DNA of 64,000 nucleotides, taken from assembly GCF_000014565.1 (NCBI RefSeq), contig NC_008271.1, positions 1 to 64,000 of the forward strand, in the 5' to 3' direction. This document shows, one piece after another, positions 1 through 7,773 of the stretch. Source of the DNA: Rhodococcus jostii RHA1. Lineage in GTDB: Bacteria > Actinomycetota > Actinomycetes > Mycobacteriales > Mycobacteriaceae. Both the position numbers and the translations under genes were made by a program. Position 1 is the stretch's first letter, and each line of letters begins with the position of its first letter. The notes below the pieces were generated by a model. It was not told the DNA's origin. It did no database searches and saw nothing but the letters and a program-made list of their open reading frames with translations.

Positions 1-130
1 CCGCGGCGCTGCCCCCGGCGCTCCGCGCCGTGAGACGGGGCGAGTCGCTTCGCTCCCCCGCCAGGGAGCCGCTGCGCGGCTCGCAGTGGGTCGATTCCCG
101 TTGCCGTCGATCGAGTCGCTTCGCTCCTCT
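1..130. repeat. Telomere-like palindrome cluster (GCTNCGC motifs)
   Basis: Four copies of the heptamer GCTNCGC lie at 20-26 (GCTCCGC), 47-53 (GCTTCGC), 71-77 (GCTGCGC) and 118-124 (GCTTCGC). The copy at 66-82 is the centre of a perfect 7-bp stem with a TGC loop; 16-30 forms a 6-bp stem with a TCC loop. Closely spaced palindromes with a central GCTNCGC are known from the telomeres of Rhodococcus linear chromosomes and plasmids, where they serve terminal-protein-primed end patching. That base 1 is close to the physical end is inferred; the terminal protein itself cannot be seen in DNA. Confidence 0.72.
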
Positions 131-599
131 GAGTTTCGGAGATTAGGTTCTCACCTGTGCTTTTAGTCGTCCCGTTCGATCCGGTCCCCCACACCCCAAC
201 GAGGCTGGGGAGGCGAGTGGGTGCGCCCGACCCGCCTCCCACTCGCCTTCCCGCGCCGCTCCATTGCCATACCCACAGCATGCCACCCCACCCCCACGCA
301 ACTCAAAACAGTCGAAAATCTCCAAACATCCAAACCTGTTGATTAATAACAGATTCTGAACCTTACAACCTGACGTTTGTACATAACACGCGTAAATACT
401 GACTCATCAACCGATTACCGAAACATGTTGTCAATCAATAACTTTCGAAACCGGCTCAAACAGGACGAACAGACACCCGTGCGCCCGCCGACACCCCGGC
501 GCCGGCACTCCCCCGAACCAGGTCGCCGGCGCCCCCACATCACAAACCGGGGACATGTCATCACACCAGGTCACAGTGGGATTACGCCCCCGCACAGCA
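131..599. other. Subtelomeric non-coding stretch
   Basis: No convincing gene. The 290-450 part is visibly more AT-rich than the rest of the window. Short open frames here have no ribosome-binding site and a composition unlike protein. The only notable word is 549-562, one copy of a motif that recurs in the first 15 kb. Confidence 0.6.
549..562 (-). repeat. Copy 1 of dispersed GATGACAYGTCCCC motif
   Basis: Minus-strand reading is GATGACATGTCCCC. It matches the copies at 9963 and 14546 except for T in place of C at position 8. It lies between the telomere-like end and the terminator of the first operon. Confidence 0.5.
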
Positions 600-635
600 C
601 ACGGCCCGCACCCCGGGGATCGGGTGCGGGCCGTG
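600..635 (-). terminator. Strong hairpin terminator after first leftward operon
   Basis: A perfect 14-bp stem (600-613 with 622-635) closes an 8-base loop, about 17 bases beyond the stop codon of the last gene of the 2379-652 operon. It has no clear U-tract, as is common for actinobacterial terminators. Confidence 0.7.
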
Positions 636-651
636 CACGGAGAGAGGCGAA

Positions 652-921
652 CTAGGCTGCCGGGTCCAGCCAGGGCCGCCCGTCACGGCCCTCCACATAG
701 ACCCCGCCGGGCGGACCATCGAACAGCGTGAGCAGCAACTCACGCGCCGCAGGAGAGGCACCGGCGAGCATCTCGTCCCGGTGCTCGGTCCAGTCCTCCC
801 AGTCCCAGCCCGCACCGGCATCGATGCAGCTCTCGGCAACCTCCACAGCCTCACCGCCCACAAATACCCACACGCTGGTCGGCCCATCAGGATCGCGGAC
901 GATCACGACCTCCACCGTCAC
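652..921 (-). CDS. Small acidic protein of unknown function
   Basis: 89 residues, acidic and rich in Asp, Glu and Trp (a WDWEDW patch near residue 40). No signal peptide, membrane segment or recognisable domain. It is the last gene of a four-gene leftward operon: its ATG overlaps the stop of the preceding gene by four bases (ATGA), and a hairpin terminator follows. Tight coupling and coding-like composition make it a real gene. Its position next to plasmid-type unknown genes suggests a maintenance or transfer-related role, which is a guess. Confidence 0.65.
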   Translation of the reverse strand: MTVEVVIVRDPDGPTSVWVFVGGEAVEVAESCIDAGAGWDWEDWTEHRDEMLAGASPAARELLLTLFDGPPGGVYVEGRDGRPWLDPAA

Positions 922-1274
922 GACTGCGCCGCCCTCGTCACCATGTAACCGAGCGACTCCGCCAACAGGTGCAACAGATCATCCGCCGACGGCAAGGCGG
1001 CCCGGTCCATCCGATCCCGAATCGCGTTGCACTCGACCTTGTCCTCGCACACGCACTCACTGTTGCGGGCACCGTCCTCGAGGCCGGAGTCCAGCCCGCA
1101 GCCGTCCACCGTCACCGGGTCGAGCACCCACCGATCGATGCCGTCCCAGTCGCGCATCAGGTACACCCAGATCGATTCCTCGATGTAGTGGGTGCCGCGA
1201 TTGAGGGCGCGCTCGCCCTGACACATGTAGACCTCGGCAGGGGTGGCGATATTCGTGTTCGTCGTCGTTGTCAT
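918..1274 (-). CDS. Small cysteine-containing protein of unknown function
   Basis: 118 residues with four cysteines in the second half (a C-x9-C-x-C-x4-C arrangement around residues 60-80) that could bind metal. I recognise no family. GAAGG stands about ten bases ahead of the ATG at 1274. It is third in the leftward operon, 20 bases after the DUF3846 gene and overlapping the next gene by four bases. Function unknown. Confidence 0.65.
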   Translation of the reverse strand: MTTTTNTNIATPAEVYMCQGERALNRGTHYIEESIWVYLMRDWDGIDRWVLDPVTVDGCGLDSGLEDGARNSECVCEDKVECNAIRDRMDRAALPSADDLLHLLAESLGYMVTRAAQS

Positions 1275-1294
1275 CGTGGGGTTGCCTTCCTCAG

Positions 1295-1675
1295 TCAGTG
1301 GTTCACGGTGGGCGCGAACACCGCACCGGTCAGCAGGGCATCCTTCTGGGCGTCAGACAGACCCACCGTGGCTCCGTTGCCGTCGTGGGCCGCGAATACC
1401 ACGGCCCCGCAGAACGGCTGCCAGATCGCCCCGTGAGCGCGCGCAATCGCCGTCGCCATCAGATTGACCTGAGCATCGGCCTGGATTGCGCCTTCGTCGT
1501 CGACCCACATGTCCAGATCCGGCGTCAGCCGCACCACGTCGAACCAGCGGCACCCGATCGCGGACCGGATCGCCGCCCCGGTGCTCTCCCGCGCCCCGAG
1601 GTCGATCACCTCCAGGCGCCCGTCCACACCGATCCGAACCGCCTGCGCGGTCAACGTGCTGGCAGCGGTGCTCAT
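1295..1675 (-). CDS. DUF3846-domain protein
   Basis: 126 residues. The central part has the pattern remembered for DUF3846 of actinobacterial plasmids and phages: an IGCRWFDVVRLTPDLDMWVD stretch near residues 40-60, then a small-residue-rich segment ending in GAVVFAAHDGNG. The function of this domain is not known. The start at 1675 overlaps the stop of the upstream gene (ATGA), so the two are translationally coupled. Its presence supports a plasmid or phage-like backbone for this part of the window. Confidence 0.75.
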   Translation of the reverse strand: MSTAASTLTAQAVRIGVDGRLEVIDLGARESTGAAIRSAIGCRWFDVVRLTPDLDMWVDDEGAIQADAQVNLMATAIARAHGAIWQPFCGAVVFAAHDGNGATVGLSDAQKDALLTGAVFAPTVNH

Positions 1676-2379
1676 GCCTGCACCTCCGTCACCGTGTACT
1701 CCCGCAGGTCCAGACCGTGACGGCGGAACCCACCGATCCGGCGACCCAGCGCCCGCGCCAGCACCTCCCCGTCCACCTCGTCCTCCGCGACCTCCTCGGA
1801 CCGGGCCGACACCGGCACCGACACCTTCGTGGTGATCGTCACCAGGGCCTCGACCGTGAACTCCCGACTGCGCGGCGGCAGCCCGTGCTCCTCCATGAAC
1901 TGATCGAACTCACTGCACAAGTTGTTCTCGTCGGCCCACTGGTGGGCAGAGGTCGCGACCGCGTCGATCCACTTCATGTGATCGGCATGCGCCCCTTCGA
2001 GGCGCTCCCGCAGCGTCGCCACCTCCCGGCGCGAGATCATCACCGCAGCCAGCGAACCCGCCACCCGATCCCAGAACACCGGCACCGGGCGCTGCACCGA
2101 CGCGACCACCACCTGATCCGGATGGACCCGGCCCTGCCACACCGGCGCATCCGGCGAGAGCGGCACCAACGCCACCGACACCAGACGCTTGTCCTCGGCG
2201 ACACCGTTCACCGACAACGCCGACACGTCGATGCGGTCCGCGACCAGCCAGCCAGCCGTCCACGCCTCACCCTCACGCACCTCGACGAACACCCCATCCG
2301 CCGGGAACACCCCACCGGCAGGGGCGGCTACACCCGCCCCGCTCGTCACGTTCTCGATAACTGCAACGTCCACAGACAT
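1672..2379 (-). CDS. Unknown protein, first gene of leftward operon
   Basis: About 235 residues, acidic, with no membrane segment. The first 60 residues are Ala/Gly/Val-rich; a middle stretch (about 110-165) is predicted helical from its Arg/Glu/Leu pattern. No recognised domain. I chose the ATG at 2379 because a GGAG lies five bases upstream; the in-frame GTG at 2382 would be too close to it. It leads the operon that runs toward the telomere-like end through three further small genes. Confidence 0.65.
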   Translation of the reverse strand: MSVDVAVIENVTSGAGVAAPAGGVFPADGVFVEVREGEAWTAGWLVADRIDVSALSVNGVAEDKRLVSVALVPLSPDAPVWQGRVHPDQVVVASVQRPVPVFWDRVAGSLAAVMISRREVATLRERLEGAHADHMKWIDAVATSAHQWADENNLCSEFDQFMEEHGLPPRSREFTVEALVTITTKVSVPVSARSEEVAEDEVDGEVLARALGRRIGGFRRHGLDLREYTVTEVQA

Positions 2380-2587
2380 CACAACTCCAAACCCCCGGAC
2401 AACACCCCGGGCTCACCGGAGCGGAAGGGTGGTCAGCCCCCTCCGCCCCGCATCAATTGGGACACCGAAAACATAGCCCACCCCACCGACACAAACAACC
2501 CGAAACACGCTGCACAACAAACGAATTCGAGCCGCAAACCGCTCATAAAAGCACCCCGGAATCAAGCCCCCGAACACGAAAAACGCC

Positions 2588-2625
2588 ACCCACCCATCCC
2601 GTGCCGGGGCACGGGATGGGTGGGT
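2588..2625. terminator. Long perfect hairpin in the 2380-2700 gap
   Basis: An 18-bp perfect inverted repeat (2588-2605 with 2608-2625) around CC/GG. It lies between the start of the leftward operon and the next rightward gene, so no gene ends into it from either side. It may be an insulator, an mRNA leader structure or a protein-binding palindrome. The rest of the 2380-2700 gap shows nothing else clear. Confidence 0.5.
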
Positions 2626-2699
2626 CAGCCAAACGAACGAAACACGGGCATGTGCGCCGATGAGTGCACAGTTGTCATGGTCATCTGCCAGGATCTGGC

Positions 2700-2715
2700 G
2701 ATGACGTCCCCTCAG
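2700..2715 (+). repeat. Variant copy of the dispersed motif
   Basis: GATGACGTCCCCTCAG differs from the copy at 9963 by loss of two bases (AC). It overlaps the proposed start codon of the gene at 2701, so resemblance may be partly constrained by coding. Confidence 0.35.
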
Positions 2716-3609
2716 CTCGGAGACCTTCCCCTGTTTGTTGATCGAATCGGGCGCATCACGGCGCGAGCACAACGCGCCAGCGAGCTACACGACTGGGGAC
2801 TGCATCCCCAGGCTGCCGATACCGGCAGCAGTCTTGCACTAGACGATGACGGCTTCATCCCAGCGCGGGGCGGCAGCCTCGTCCAACGGGCCGCCATGTG
2901 GCCAATCAACTGTGCAACCGACAACGTTTCCAGTGCCGGTCGAATCTTCACCGACTCGGCGACGTCCAATCAGCTTCGCGCTTCCTCCATCATGTCGCTG
3001 TGCCGTTCAGCGCTCGAATCGTCCGCACGGGCAATCTGGCTAATCAGTGATACCGACCGGGCCATACGCCGCCAACGGAGCATCGGGATCACTCTCGCCG
3101 AGATGAAGCAACAGACACTGTTCAACAACAACGAAGTCGAGCACCACCACAACGGCACCGTGAATCTCCCGGCCGATTACGCCAGCGCGTTCCTCGACGG
3201 GCACAGGTCCCTGCTCAACGATTACGCCGCCCTTCAGGAAGAAGACCACCAGCCCGTGCGCCCATTTGGGAAGACGGTCGAGCTAGCTGCCACGTGGATC
3301 GATGAGCACATGCCCGCCCACGACTCCGGAGAGCTTGCGAAGAACGGCATGGCAGCCGGATCGAAGCGCGTCTACAGCATCAGCTCTGGCGTGATCCATG
3401 GCTATCAGTGGATCGTGGACTACGGACGTAACGGTGATCTGTTCGCCATGATCGCCGACAGCTTCGCTGCAGCCGTCAATATGACTGAGTGCGCGATCGC
3501 GCTGTACGAAGCGCAAGCGCAGCGCCCAACGGGCAGGACCGACCGGAAGTACCACTACCCCAAGAGGCTCGCACCGACAGTCAGGGAGTGGTCCAAGCTC
3601 TATCGATAA
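2701..3609 (+). CDS. Unknown protein, possibly HEPN/DUF5677-like
   Basis: 302 residues from the ATG at 2701; in-frame ATGs at 2650 and 2677 are alternatives and none has a strong ribosome-binding site. The open frame continues upstream to 1486, but that part is only the complement of the leftward operon. A central helical stretch (about residues 95-140) with an R-S-A-L-E-S-S-A-R core resembles the helical proteins filed under DUF5677, some of them HEPN-related, but the match is weak. No membrane segment. Function unknown. Confidence 0.6.
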   Translation: MTSPQLGDLPLFVDRIGRITARAQRASELHDWGLHPQAADTGSSLALDDDGFIPARGGSLVQRAAMWPINCATDNVSSAGRIFTDSATSNQLRASSIMSLCRSALESSARAIWLISDTDRAIRRQRSIGITLAEMKQQTLFNNNEVEHHHNGTVNLPADYASAFLDGHRSLLNDYAALQEEDHQPVRPFGKTVELAATWIDEHMPAHDSGELAKNGMAAGSKRVYSISSGVIHGYQWIVDYGRNGDLFAMIADSFAAAVNMTECAIALYEAQAQRPTGRTDRKYHYPKRLAPTVREWSKLYR

Positions 3610-3726
3610 CGCCGCCGCGCCGCCGACCGCCACTGGACGTGCGGCGACCGTTCACTCGACGACAGTTCGACGAGACACCTTTCCTCGCACAGTTCGCTGG
3701 CAAACCCGGTCGTTCATTCGAGGTAG

Positions 3727-4539
3727 GTGGCGGAGCAGCACAGTAGGTGCGGGTTCTATCGTTTGGCCGTGCAGCAAGAAATAGTCGCCGACGAGACCGC
3801 AGACGTAGAGCCGCGGGACGAAGCTAGAACAAGTGCCGAAAAGATCCGGGATCTTCGCGGTGAATTGGCGCGATCGGCGCGAAACAGGTACCAAACAACT
3901 GGTCGATGGATTAAACGTCGTAGGGCAATCCTGACAGGATCAATCACACTCATGGTGCTCGTTGCAGTGTGTTTTCATCCTCAAGCACAGCTTGGCACGG
4001 TACCCACTTGGATCTCGGCGTTCGGTGCAGTGGCAACGTGCGTTGGCGTGTTACTTGCGTTGAAGACCTATCGGACGCAGAAGCAGCAAGGTCTCGAAGA
4101 ACAAGCTAACCAGGCCCGATTGATCAACGCGGTCTTGATGCCTGGAACTCAACGAGATGGAAAGTTCACGTGGTGGGTGACCATCGAAAATCGAAGTGAC
4201 AAATCCATCTACGGAGTCCACGTTCGTTCCTTGAGAGCGCAAGTCGCCGAAGAGGGACCCGCGGTTAGGTTGAGCCCGATGGCGATAACCAAGATTGGGG
4301 AACTGGAGTTGGTGACGGGCGCCATACCCATGGAGCGGGAGCTGAAGGCTGGGACAAGTTTCAGGACTCAATGGAGAGCGATCGACGACGGCGACAACAC
4401 TTCGCACGTAGACGGACCAATTATTCAGTACACACTCACCGATGCCAACGGCCGGGTTTGGCTGATCGCCGACAACAACGAGCCCGAGAAGATTGCGAGG
4501 CCGGCCAGGCCCTCGGACCAACGCCGCCGCGTTGTGTAA
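3727..4539 (+). CDS. Membrane-anchored unknown protein
   Basis: 270 residues from a GTG at 3727; a second GTG at 3769 is equally possible. A basic segment (K/R near 55-67) precedes two hydrophobic helices at about 68-83 and 90-110, then a short coiled-coil-like stretch rich in Gln/Glu/Lys, and a C-terminal domain of about 140 residues with beta-like alternation. The layout (cytosolic N-terminus, helical hairpin, soluble domain) is seen in many actinobacterial unknown proteins. Lower GC than its neighbours suggests a separate origin. Confidence 0.6.
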   Translation: MAEQHSRCGFYRLAVQQEIVADETADVEPRDEARTSAEKIRDLRGELARSARNRYQTTGRWIKRRRAILTGSITLMVLVAVCFHPQAQLGTVPTWISAFGAVATCVGVLLALKTYRTQKQQGLEEQANQARLINAVLMPGTQRDGKFTWWVTIENRSDKSIYGVHVRSLRAQVAEEGPAVRLSPMAITKIGELELVTGAIPMERELKAGTSFRTQWRAIDDGDNTSHVDGPIIQYTLTDANGRVWLIADNNEPEKIARPARPSDQRRRVV

Positions 4540-4576
4540 AAGTCATTCTCGTCGCCGGTCGCCGTTTCGACGCGGG

Positions 4577-5314
4577 TCACGGTGCAGGTAAGAAGACAAG
4601 AGTTCGGCGGGCCGGGTGCATGTACGGCGGCCGAAGCCCCATCTGACCGTCGCCGCCCGTTCGCATCTCACCGTGGTCGCGCAGGCAGGCGGCTGGCGCG
4701 GTACGGCCGAGACCGCCGTCCGGGTGCAGGTGCGCGAACTCCCACAGGTCGGCGGCAGGGTGTTCGGCGACCTCCCACGACAGGACGTGCCCGTTGCCGG
4801 CACCGCGTTTCTTCCCTATCGAGACGATGGGCCCGAGCAGCTCGGCGACCGCGACCGGGTCGCCGACCCCGCGCCACACCAGGTGCCGGCAGACCGTCAG
4901 CGGGAGCGGCATGACGCGGGAGCGGTAGCGGCCCTGGCGTTCGGATACCAACGCTGGCAGGTCAGCGGCCATGTGGTCCAGGGCCTGTTGGTCGGGGCGG
5001 GCGGACCAGTACTGCACGTGCGGTCCGGGTACCTCGTCCTCCGGGTAGGCGAAGGTCGCCGCCCAGTGCCACCCGCCGGCGCCGTCGCCGGTGCAGCGGG
5101 CCAACGGCAGGTCCAGGTCCTCCGGGACCGTATCGAGGCTGTAGGGGGTGTAGTCGGTGCCGGCCGCCCGGGCGGCGGCCTTGGTGTTCTCCCGGATCTC
5201 CGAGGCGAGGAGCCCGTCGAGGCTGATCCCCCACGGCACCGCGTGCGCGACACCCGCGGCCATTCTCGCCCGGACGGTCAGCGGCACCATCCCCGCGCCG
5301 ATCTGGAGGGTCAT
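4577..5314 (-). CDS. csf3: Type IV-B CRISPR-associated Csf3 (Cas5-like)
   Basis: 245 residues. Identified as the Cas5-group RAMP protein of a type IV-B effector mainly from its place directly after csf2, with which it shares a four-base ATGA overlap, and from its size. A GTDYTPYSLD region near residue 55 and the Gly-rich KKRGAGNGHVLSW near 170-180 fit RAMP-fold proteins, which typically carry a glycine-rich loop. In type IV complexes Csf3 caps the 5' end of the bound RNA. No catalytic residues are expected. It is the last gene of the csf operon. Confidence 0.78.
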   Translation of the reverse strand: MTLQIGAGMVPLTVRARMAAGVAHAVPWGISLDGLLASEIRENTKAAARAAGTDYTPYSLDTVPEDLDLPLARCTGDGAGGWHWAATFAYPEDEVPGPHVQYWSARPDQQALDHMAADLPALVSERQGRYRSRVMPLPLTVCRHLVWRGVGDPVAVAELLGPIVSIGKKRGAGNGHVLSWEVAEHPAADLWEFAHLHPDGGLGRTAPAACLRDHGEMRTGGDGQMGLRPPYMHPARRTLVFLPAP

Positions 5315-6162
5315 GCCGGGAGTGAGAGCAGGGTTTCCAGGGCCTCAGTGCGGCGTGCGGCGACGATCTCCCGCCAATCGACCACCGGCGCACCATAAGG
5401 GTCTGAGGCGAGCATGGTGGCGATCTGGCCGTGCCCGATCCCGGTGCGACCGCCCAGCCAGCCCGATCGGGTGAACTCGGCCAGGACGTCGGCGGTGAAG
5501 GCCTGATCGAGGTCGGAGCCGCGGACCAGTTGCACCCACGATTCGAACCGCGTGCCAGGGGCGAGAGTTTCGATGTCGTAGCGCATCACCGGCGATCCCG
5601 ACCCACCACCCTCGGCGGCGGGGTCGACGGTGGTGCCGGCGTGGCCGGTGGTCACGTCGTCGAGGTGTGAGTACGACTCGAGGGCCTCGATGTCGAACCG
5701 GGACGGGATCGGCCCCTCGTAGGTACGGCGCAGGATCGGCGTGGCTTCGGTGACGATCGGGACCACGTGCCCCACGCGCAGGCAGCCGTCGATCGGGGCG
5801 GCCCCGATGGCGCCGCCGAACACGCTCAGCTGCGGGATCAGCTCCCGGAGTTGGTGCAGGCGTCGGCCGGTGATCGGTTCCGCCTGGGTTTTCACGATCG
5901 CGCCGCCGTTACGGAGGGTGTGCGCGACCGCCAAGGGCAACTTGCCCTCGTAGCCGAGGACATCGCGCAGCAGTTCCTCGCCGATCCGGCGCAGCACCCC
6001 GCGGAAGGAGTTGCCGGAGATGACCGGGACCAGCTCCACCGACCCGTCCGGCTGCAGGATTTTCATGCGCCGGCCGATCGCGGTGGTGCCGATCAGCTCC
6101 CCGCGGTGCGAGATCGGCGACCGGGCGGTCATCTCGATCTCCCACACCCGCGACACGGTCAC
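5311..6162 (-). CDS. csf2: Type IV-B CRISPR-associated Csf2 (Cas7-like backbone)
   Basis: 283 residues. Shows Cas7/RAMP hallmarks: an N-terminal strand with TARSPISHRGE (residues 12-22), the ISGNSFRGVLRR helix-start motif (48-59) and a late glycine-rich loop WLGGRTGIGHGQ near residue 245. Csf2 is the repeated subunit that coats RNA in type IV effectors. The GTG start at 6162 is inferred from a GTGA overlap with the upstream cas11-like stop and from conservation of the WEIE-TARSPISHRGE beginning; the open frame runs further upstream without support. It is followed by csf3 with an ATGA overlap. Confidence 0.88.
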   Translation of the reverse strand: MTVSRVWEIEMTARSPISHRGELIGTTAIGRRMKILQPDGSVELVPVISGNSFRGVLRRIGEELLRDVLGYEGKLPLAVAHTLRNGGAIVKTQAEPITGRRLHQLRELIPQLSVFGGAIGAAPIDGCLRVGHVVPIVTEATPILRRTYEGPIPSRFDIEALESYSHLDDVTTGHAGTTVDPAAEGGGSGSPVMRYDIETLAPGTRFESWVQLVRGSDLDQAFTADVLAEFTRSGWLGGRTGIGHGQIATMLASDPYGAPVVDWREIVAARRTEALETLLSLPA

Positions 6163-6599
6163 GACGCCAACCCGTGCTCGGTGCGGGCGGCGCGGACCGC
6201 GTCGGCCACGATCCGGGTCCGCAGCGTCAGCGCGGTCGTCTGATCGCGCATCACCTGCAGCACCGGCCGCGGCTCGCACATGAGCAGGATCGCCAGCTCG
6301 CCGCGTTGCTCGTCGGTGCGCGGGCTCGATCCGAGCCGGGCCGCGGAGGTGGTCCACCACTGGTGCAGGTTGATGCTGTTGTAGGTCGCCAACCGGATCC
6401 GAGTGGGCAGCAGGTTGTCCCAGTAGTCCCCGCGGCGCGCAGCCACCCAGTTGCGCTCCGACCAGTCGATTCCGTAGTGCAGCAACAGCACCAACCGCTC
6501 CGCCACCTGCGCGGCCGGGTCGGTCAGCCCGGGTAGTTGTGGAACCGCGGCCAGCCAGCGGTCGGTCACTGAAAGTTCGTTCTCCCCCAACATATTCAT
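6159..6599 (-). CDS. Cas11-like small subunit of type IV-B effector
   Basis: 146 residues, predominantly helical, with a conserved-looking GIDWSERNWVAARRGDYWDN segment (about 43-62) that I associate with the small subunit of type IV-B loci. The ATG at 6599 is preceded by an AGGA about 11-14 bases upstream. It ends in a GTGA overlap with csf2, so the two are translationally coupled. Small subunits line the belly of multi-subunit Cas complexes. Assignment rests on length, helical character and gene order; sequence identity to a specific Cas11 cannot be tested here. Confidence 0.75.
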   Translation of the reverse strand: MNMLGENELSVTDRWLAAVPQLPGLTDPAAQVAERLVLLLHYGIDWSERNWVAARRGDYWDNLLPTRIRLATYNSINLHQWWTTSAARLGSSPRTDEQRGELAILLMCEPRPVLQVMRDQTTALTLRTRIVADAVRAARTEHGLAS

Positions 6600-6721
6600 C
6601 ACCGCAGATCCTAGAGAACTCGTGGTGTTTTCTCGAGTCCACTGGGCGCCGGTGGCCGGGGGCTGCGACGTCCCGGCCACCGCGGCAGTGTGACTTTGTG
6701 CGAGGTCCGCGGGAGATGTCC

Positions 6722-6958
6722 CTACTGCATCCAGATGAAGGCGGACAGGGTGAGCGTGTGCATCCCGATACCGATCAGGAACACCAAGTACTGGGCCCAG
6801 TACGCGTCCCGGAGCTCGTGCTCGTTGATACTGCGTCGCGCTGCTGAGCCGACGGGGAGCGCGTAGAAGCGGGCGAGCGCGCGGCTGCACCGGTGTTCCT
6901 GAACGTAGAGGGCGACCGAAGCGGCGCCGAGGGCGGTGGACATAACGAGTTCGAACAT
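6722..6958 (-). CDS. Small two-helix membrane protein inside the csf operon
   Basis: 78 residues with an N-terminal hydrophobic segment (about 4-18), a charged middle with HRCSRALARFY and INEHELRDAYW, and a strongly hydrophobic C-terminal helix (about 56-76) ending at the stop. A good AGGAG site lies about seven bases ahead of the ATG. It stands between csf1 (131 bases upstream) and the cas11-like gene (122 bases downstream), same strand. I know of no such gene as a standard member of type IV-B loci. It may be a plasmid gene inserted in the operon or an accessory linking the complex to the membrane. Confidence 0.68.
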   Translation of the reverse strand: MFELVMSTALGAASVALYVQEHRCSRALARFYALPVGSAARRSINEHELRDAYWAQYLVFLIGIGMHTLTLSAFIWMQ

Positions 6959-7089
6959 GGGAACTCCTCTGGGCCGGGGTGATGCCGGGTTGCATCGCCC
7001 ATACCTCAGTGGAGAGGTTCTCCACCCCCAGGCGCGGGCAGACGCGTGTGATGCCCTGAGCTGCCGAAATAGGACGTCGGGGTGGCGGT

Positions 7090-7749
7090 TTACGCCCGTC
7101 GGGTGGCCCGCAGGCCGACCTCCCACCACGGGTCCGCACGACGCCATGGAGTCAGTCGGGTCCAGTCGTCGAAAACCTGCGGCCACTCGTCGGCGGGGAG
7201 GCGGCACAGTACCGCGTAGGGCGGGGCATCGTCACCAAGCATGGTCTCGGTGAACCCGTGGCCGCGGAGCCGGCACATCACCTCGAGGCGGGCGGCGTCG
7301 TCGGCCTGCCACTTTAGGTGGACGTCCTCCACGGTGACCATGCCCCACCGTGCGTCCGGGAGCAGGTGCTTGCGGCCGGGCCGCAGCGGCACGATCACCG
7401 CCGTATCCGGGTCAATCGTGGTGGAGAGGACCTGGTGTAGCAGTGTGGGGTCCGCCGATCGCAGCGTCACCGGATCTCGGGTGACGATGTGGGCCTCGGT
7501 GCGCAGCGGCCGGTGCCGATAGACCCAGACGCACACTTCGCACAGGCGGCGGCCGGCCAGGTTCGTCCACGACTCGTACCCGGTGAACCGCCGTGATACG
7601 ACCTGCCCGACCGGGCTCATCACCGCGGTGATCTGGCCGCAGCGCGCGCACCCCGCCTCCCGGGTTTCGGGTGCGCCGGCCACGTTCGGGGTCCCGACGG
7701 CGGCGGTGTACGCGGCCCACACCACATCGACGGGGGCGGCAATGGTCAT
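7090..7749 (-). CDS. csf1: Type IV CRISPR-associated Csf1 (Cas8-like, zinc finger)
   Basis: 219 residues. Carries the Csf1-typical zinc finger: Cys34-x2-Cys37 and Cys70-x2-Cys73 separated by about 32 residues. The rest is a mixed alpha/beta domain with several Trp near the C-terminus. Csf1 is the signature large subunit of type IV systems. The ATG at 7749 is only 24 bases from the divergent GTG of the CysH-like gene, so both promoters must lie inside this gap or in each other's coding sequence. It is the first gene of the leftward csf operon. Confidence 0.82.
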   Translation of the reverse strand: MTIAAPVDVVWAAYTAAVGTPNVAGAPETREAGCARCGQITAVMSPVGQVVSRRFTGYESWTNLAGRRLCEVCVWVYRHRPLRTEAHIVTRDPVTLRSADPTLLHQVLSTTIDPDTAVIVPLRPGRKHLLPDARWGMVTVEDVHLKWQADDAARLEVMCRLRGHGFTETMLGDDAPPYAVLCRLPADEWPQVFDDWTRLTPWRRADPWWEVGLRATRRA

Positions 7750-7773
7750 GGGCGGCACCGTAACCTGCCCACT

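Noticed and set aside
1486..2700. Long open frame on the plus strand upstream of 2701 (giving a 707-residue protein)
   Set aside because: Its first 400 residues are an Arg/Pro/His-rich complement of the leftward operon, which has DUF3846 and coupled starts. Only the part after about 2701 looks like protein.
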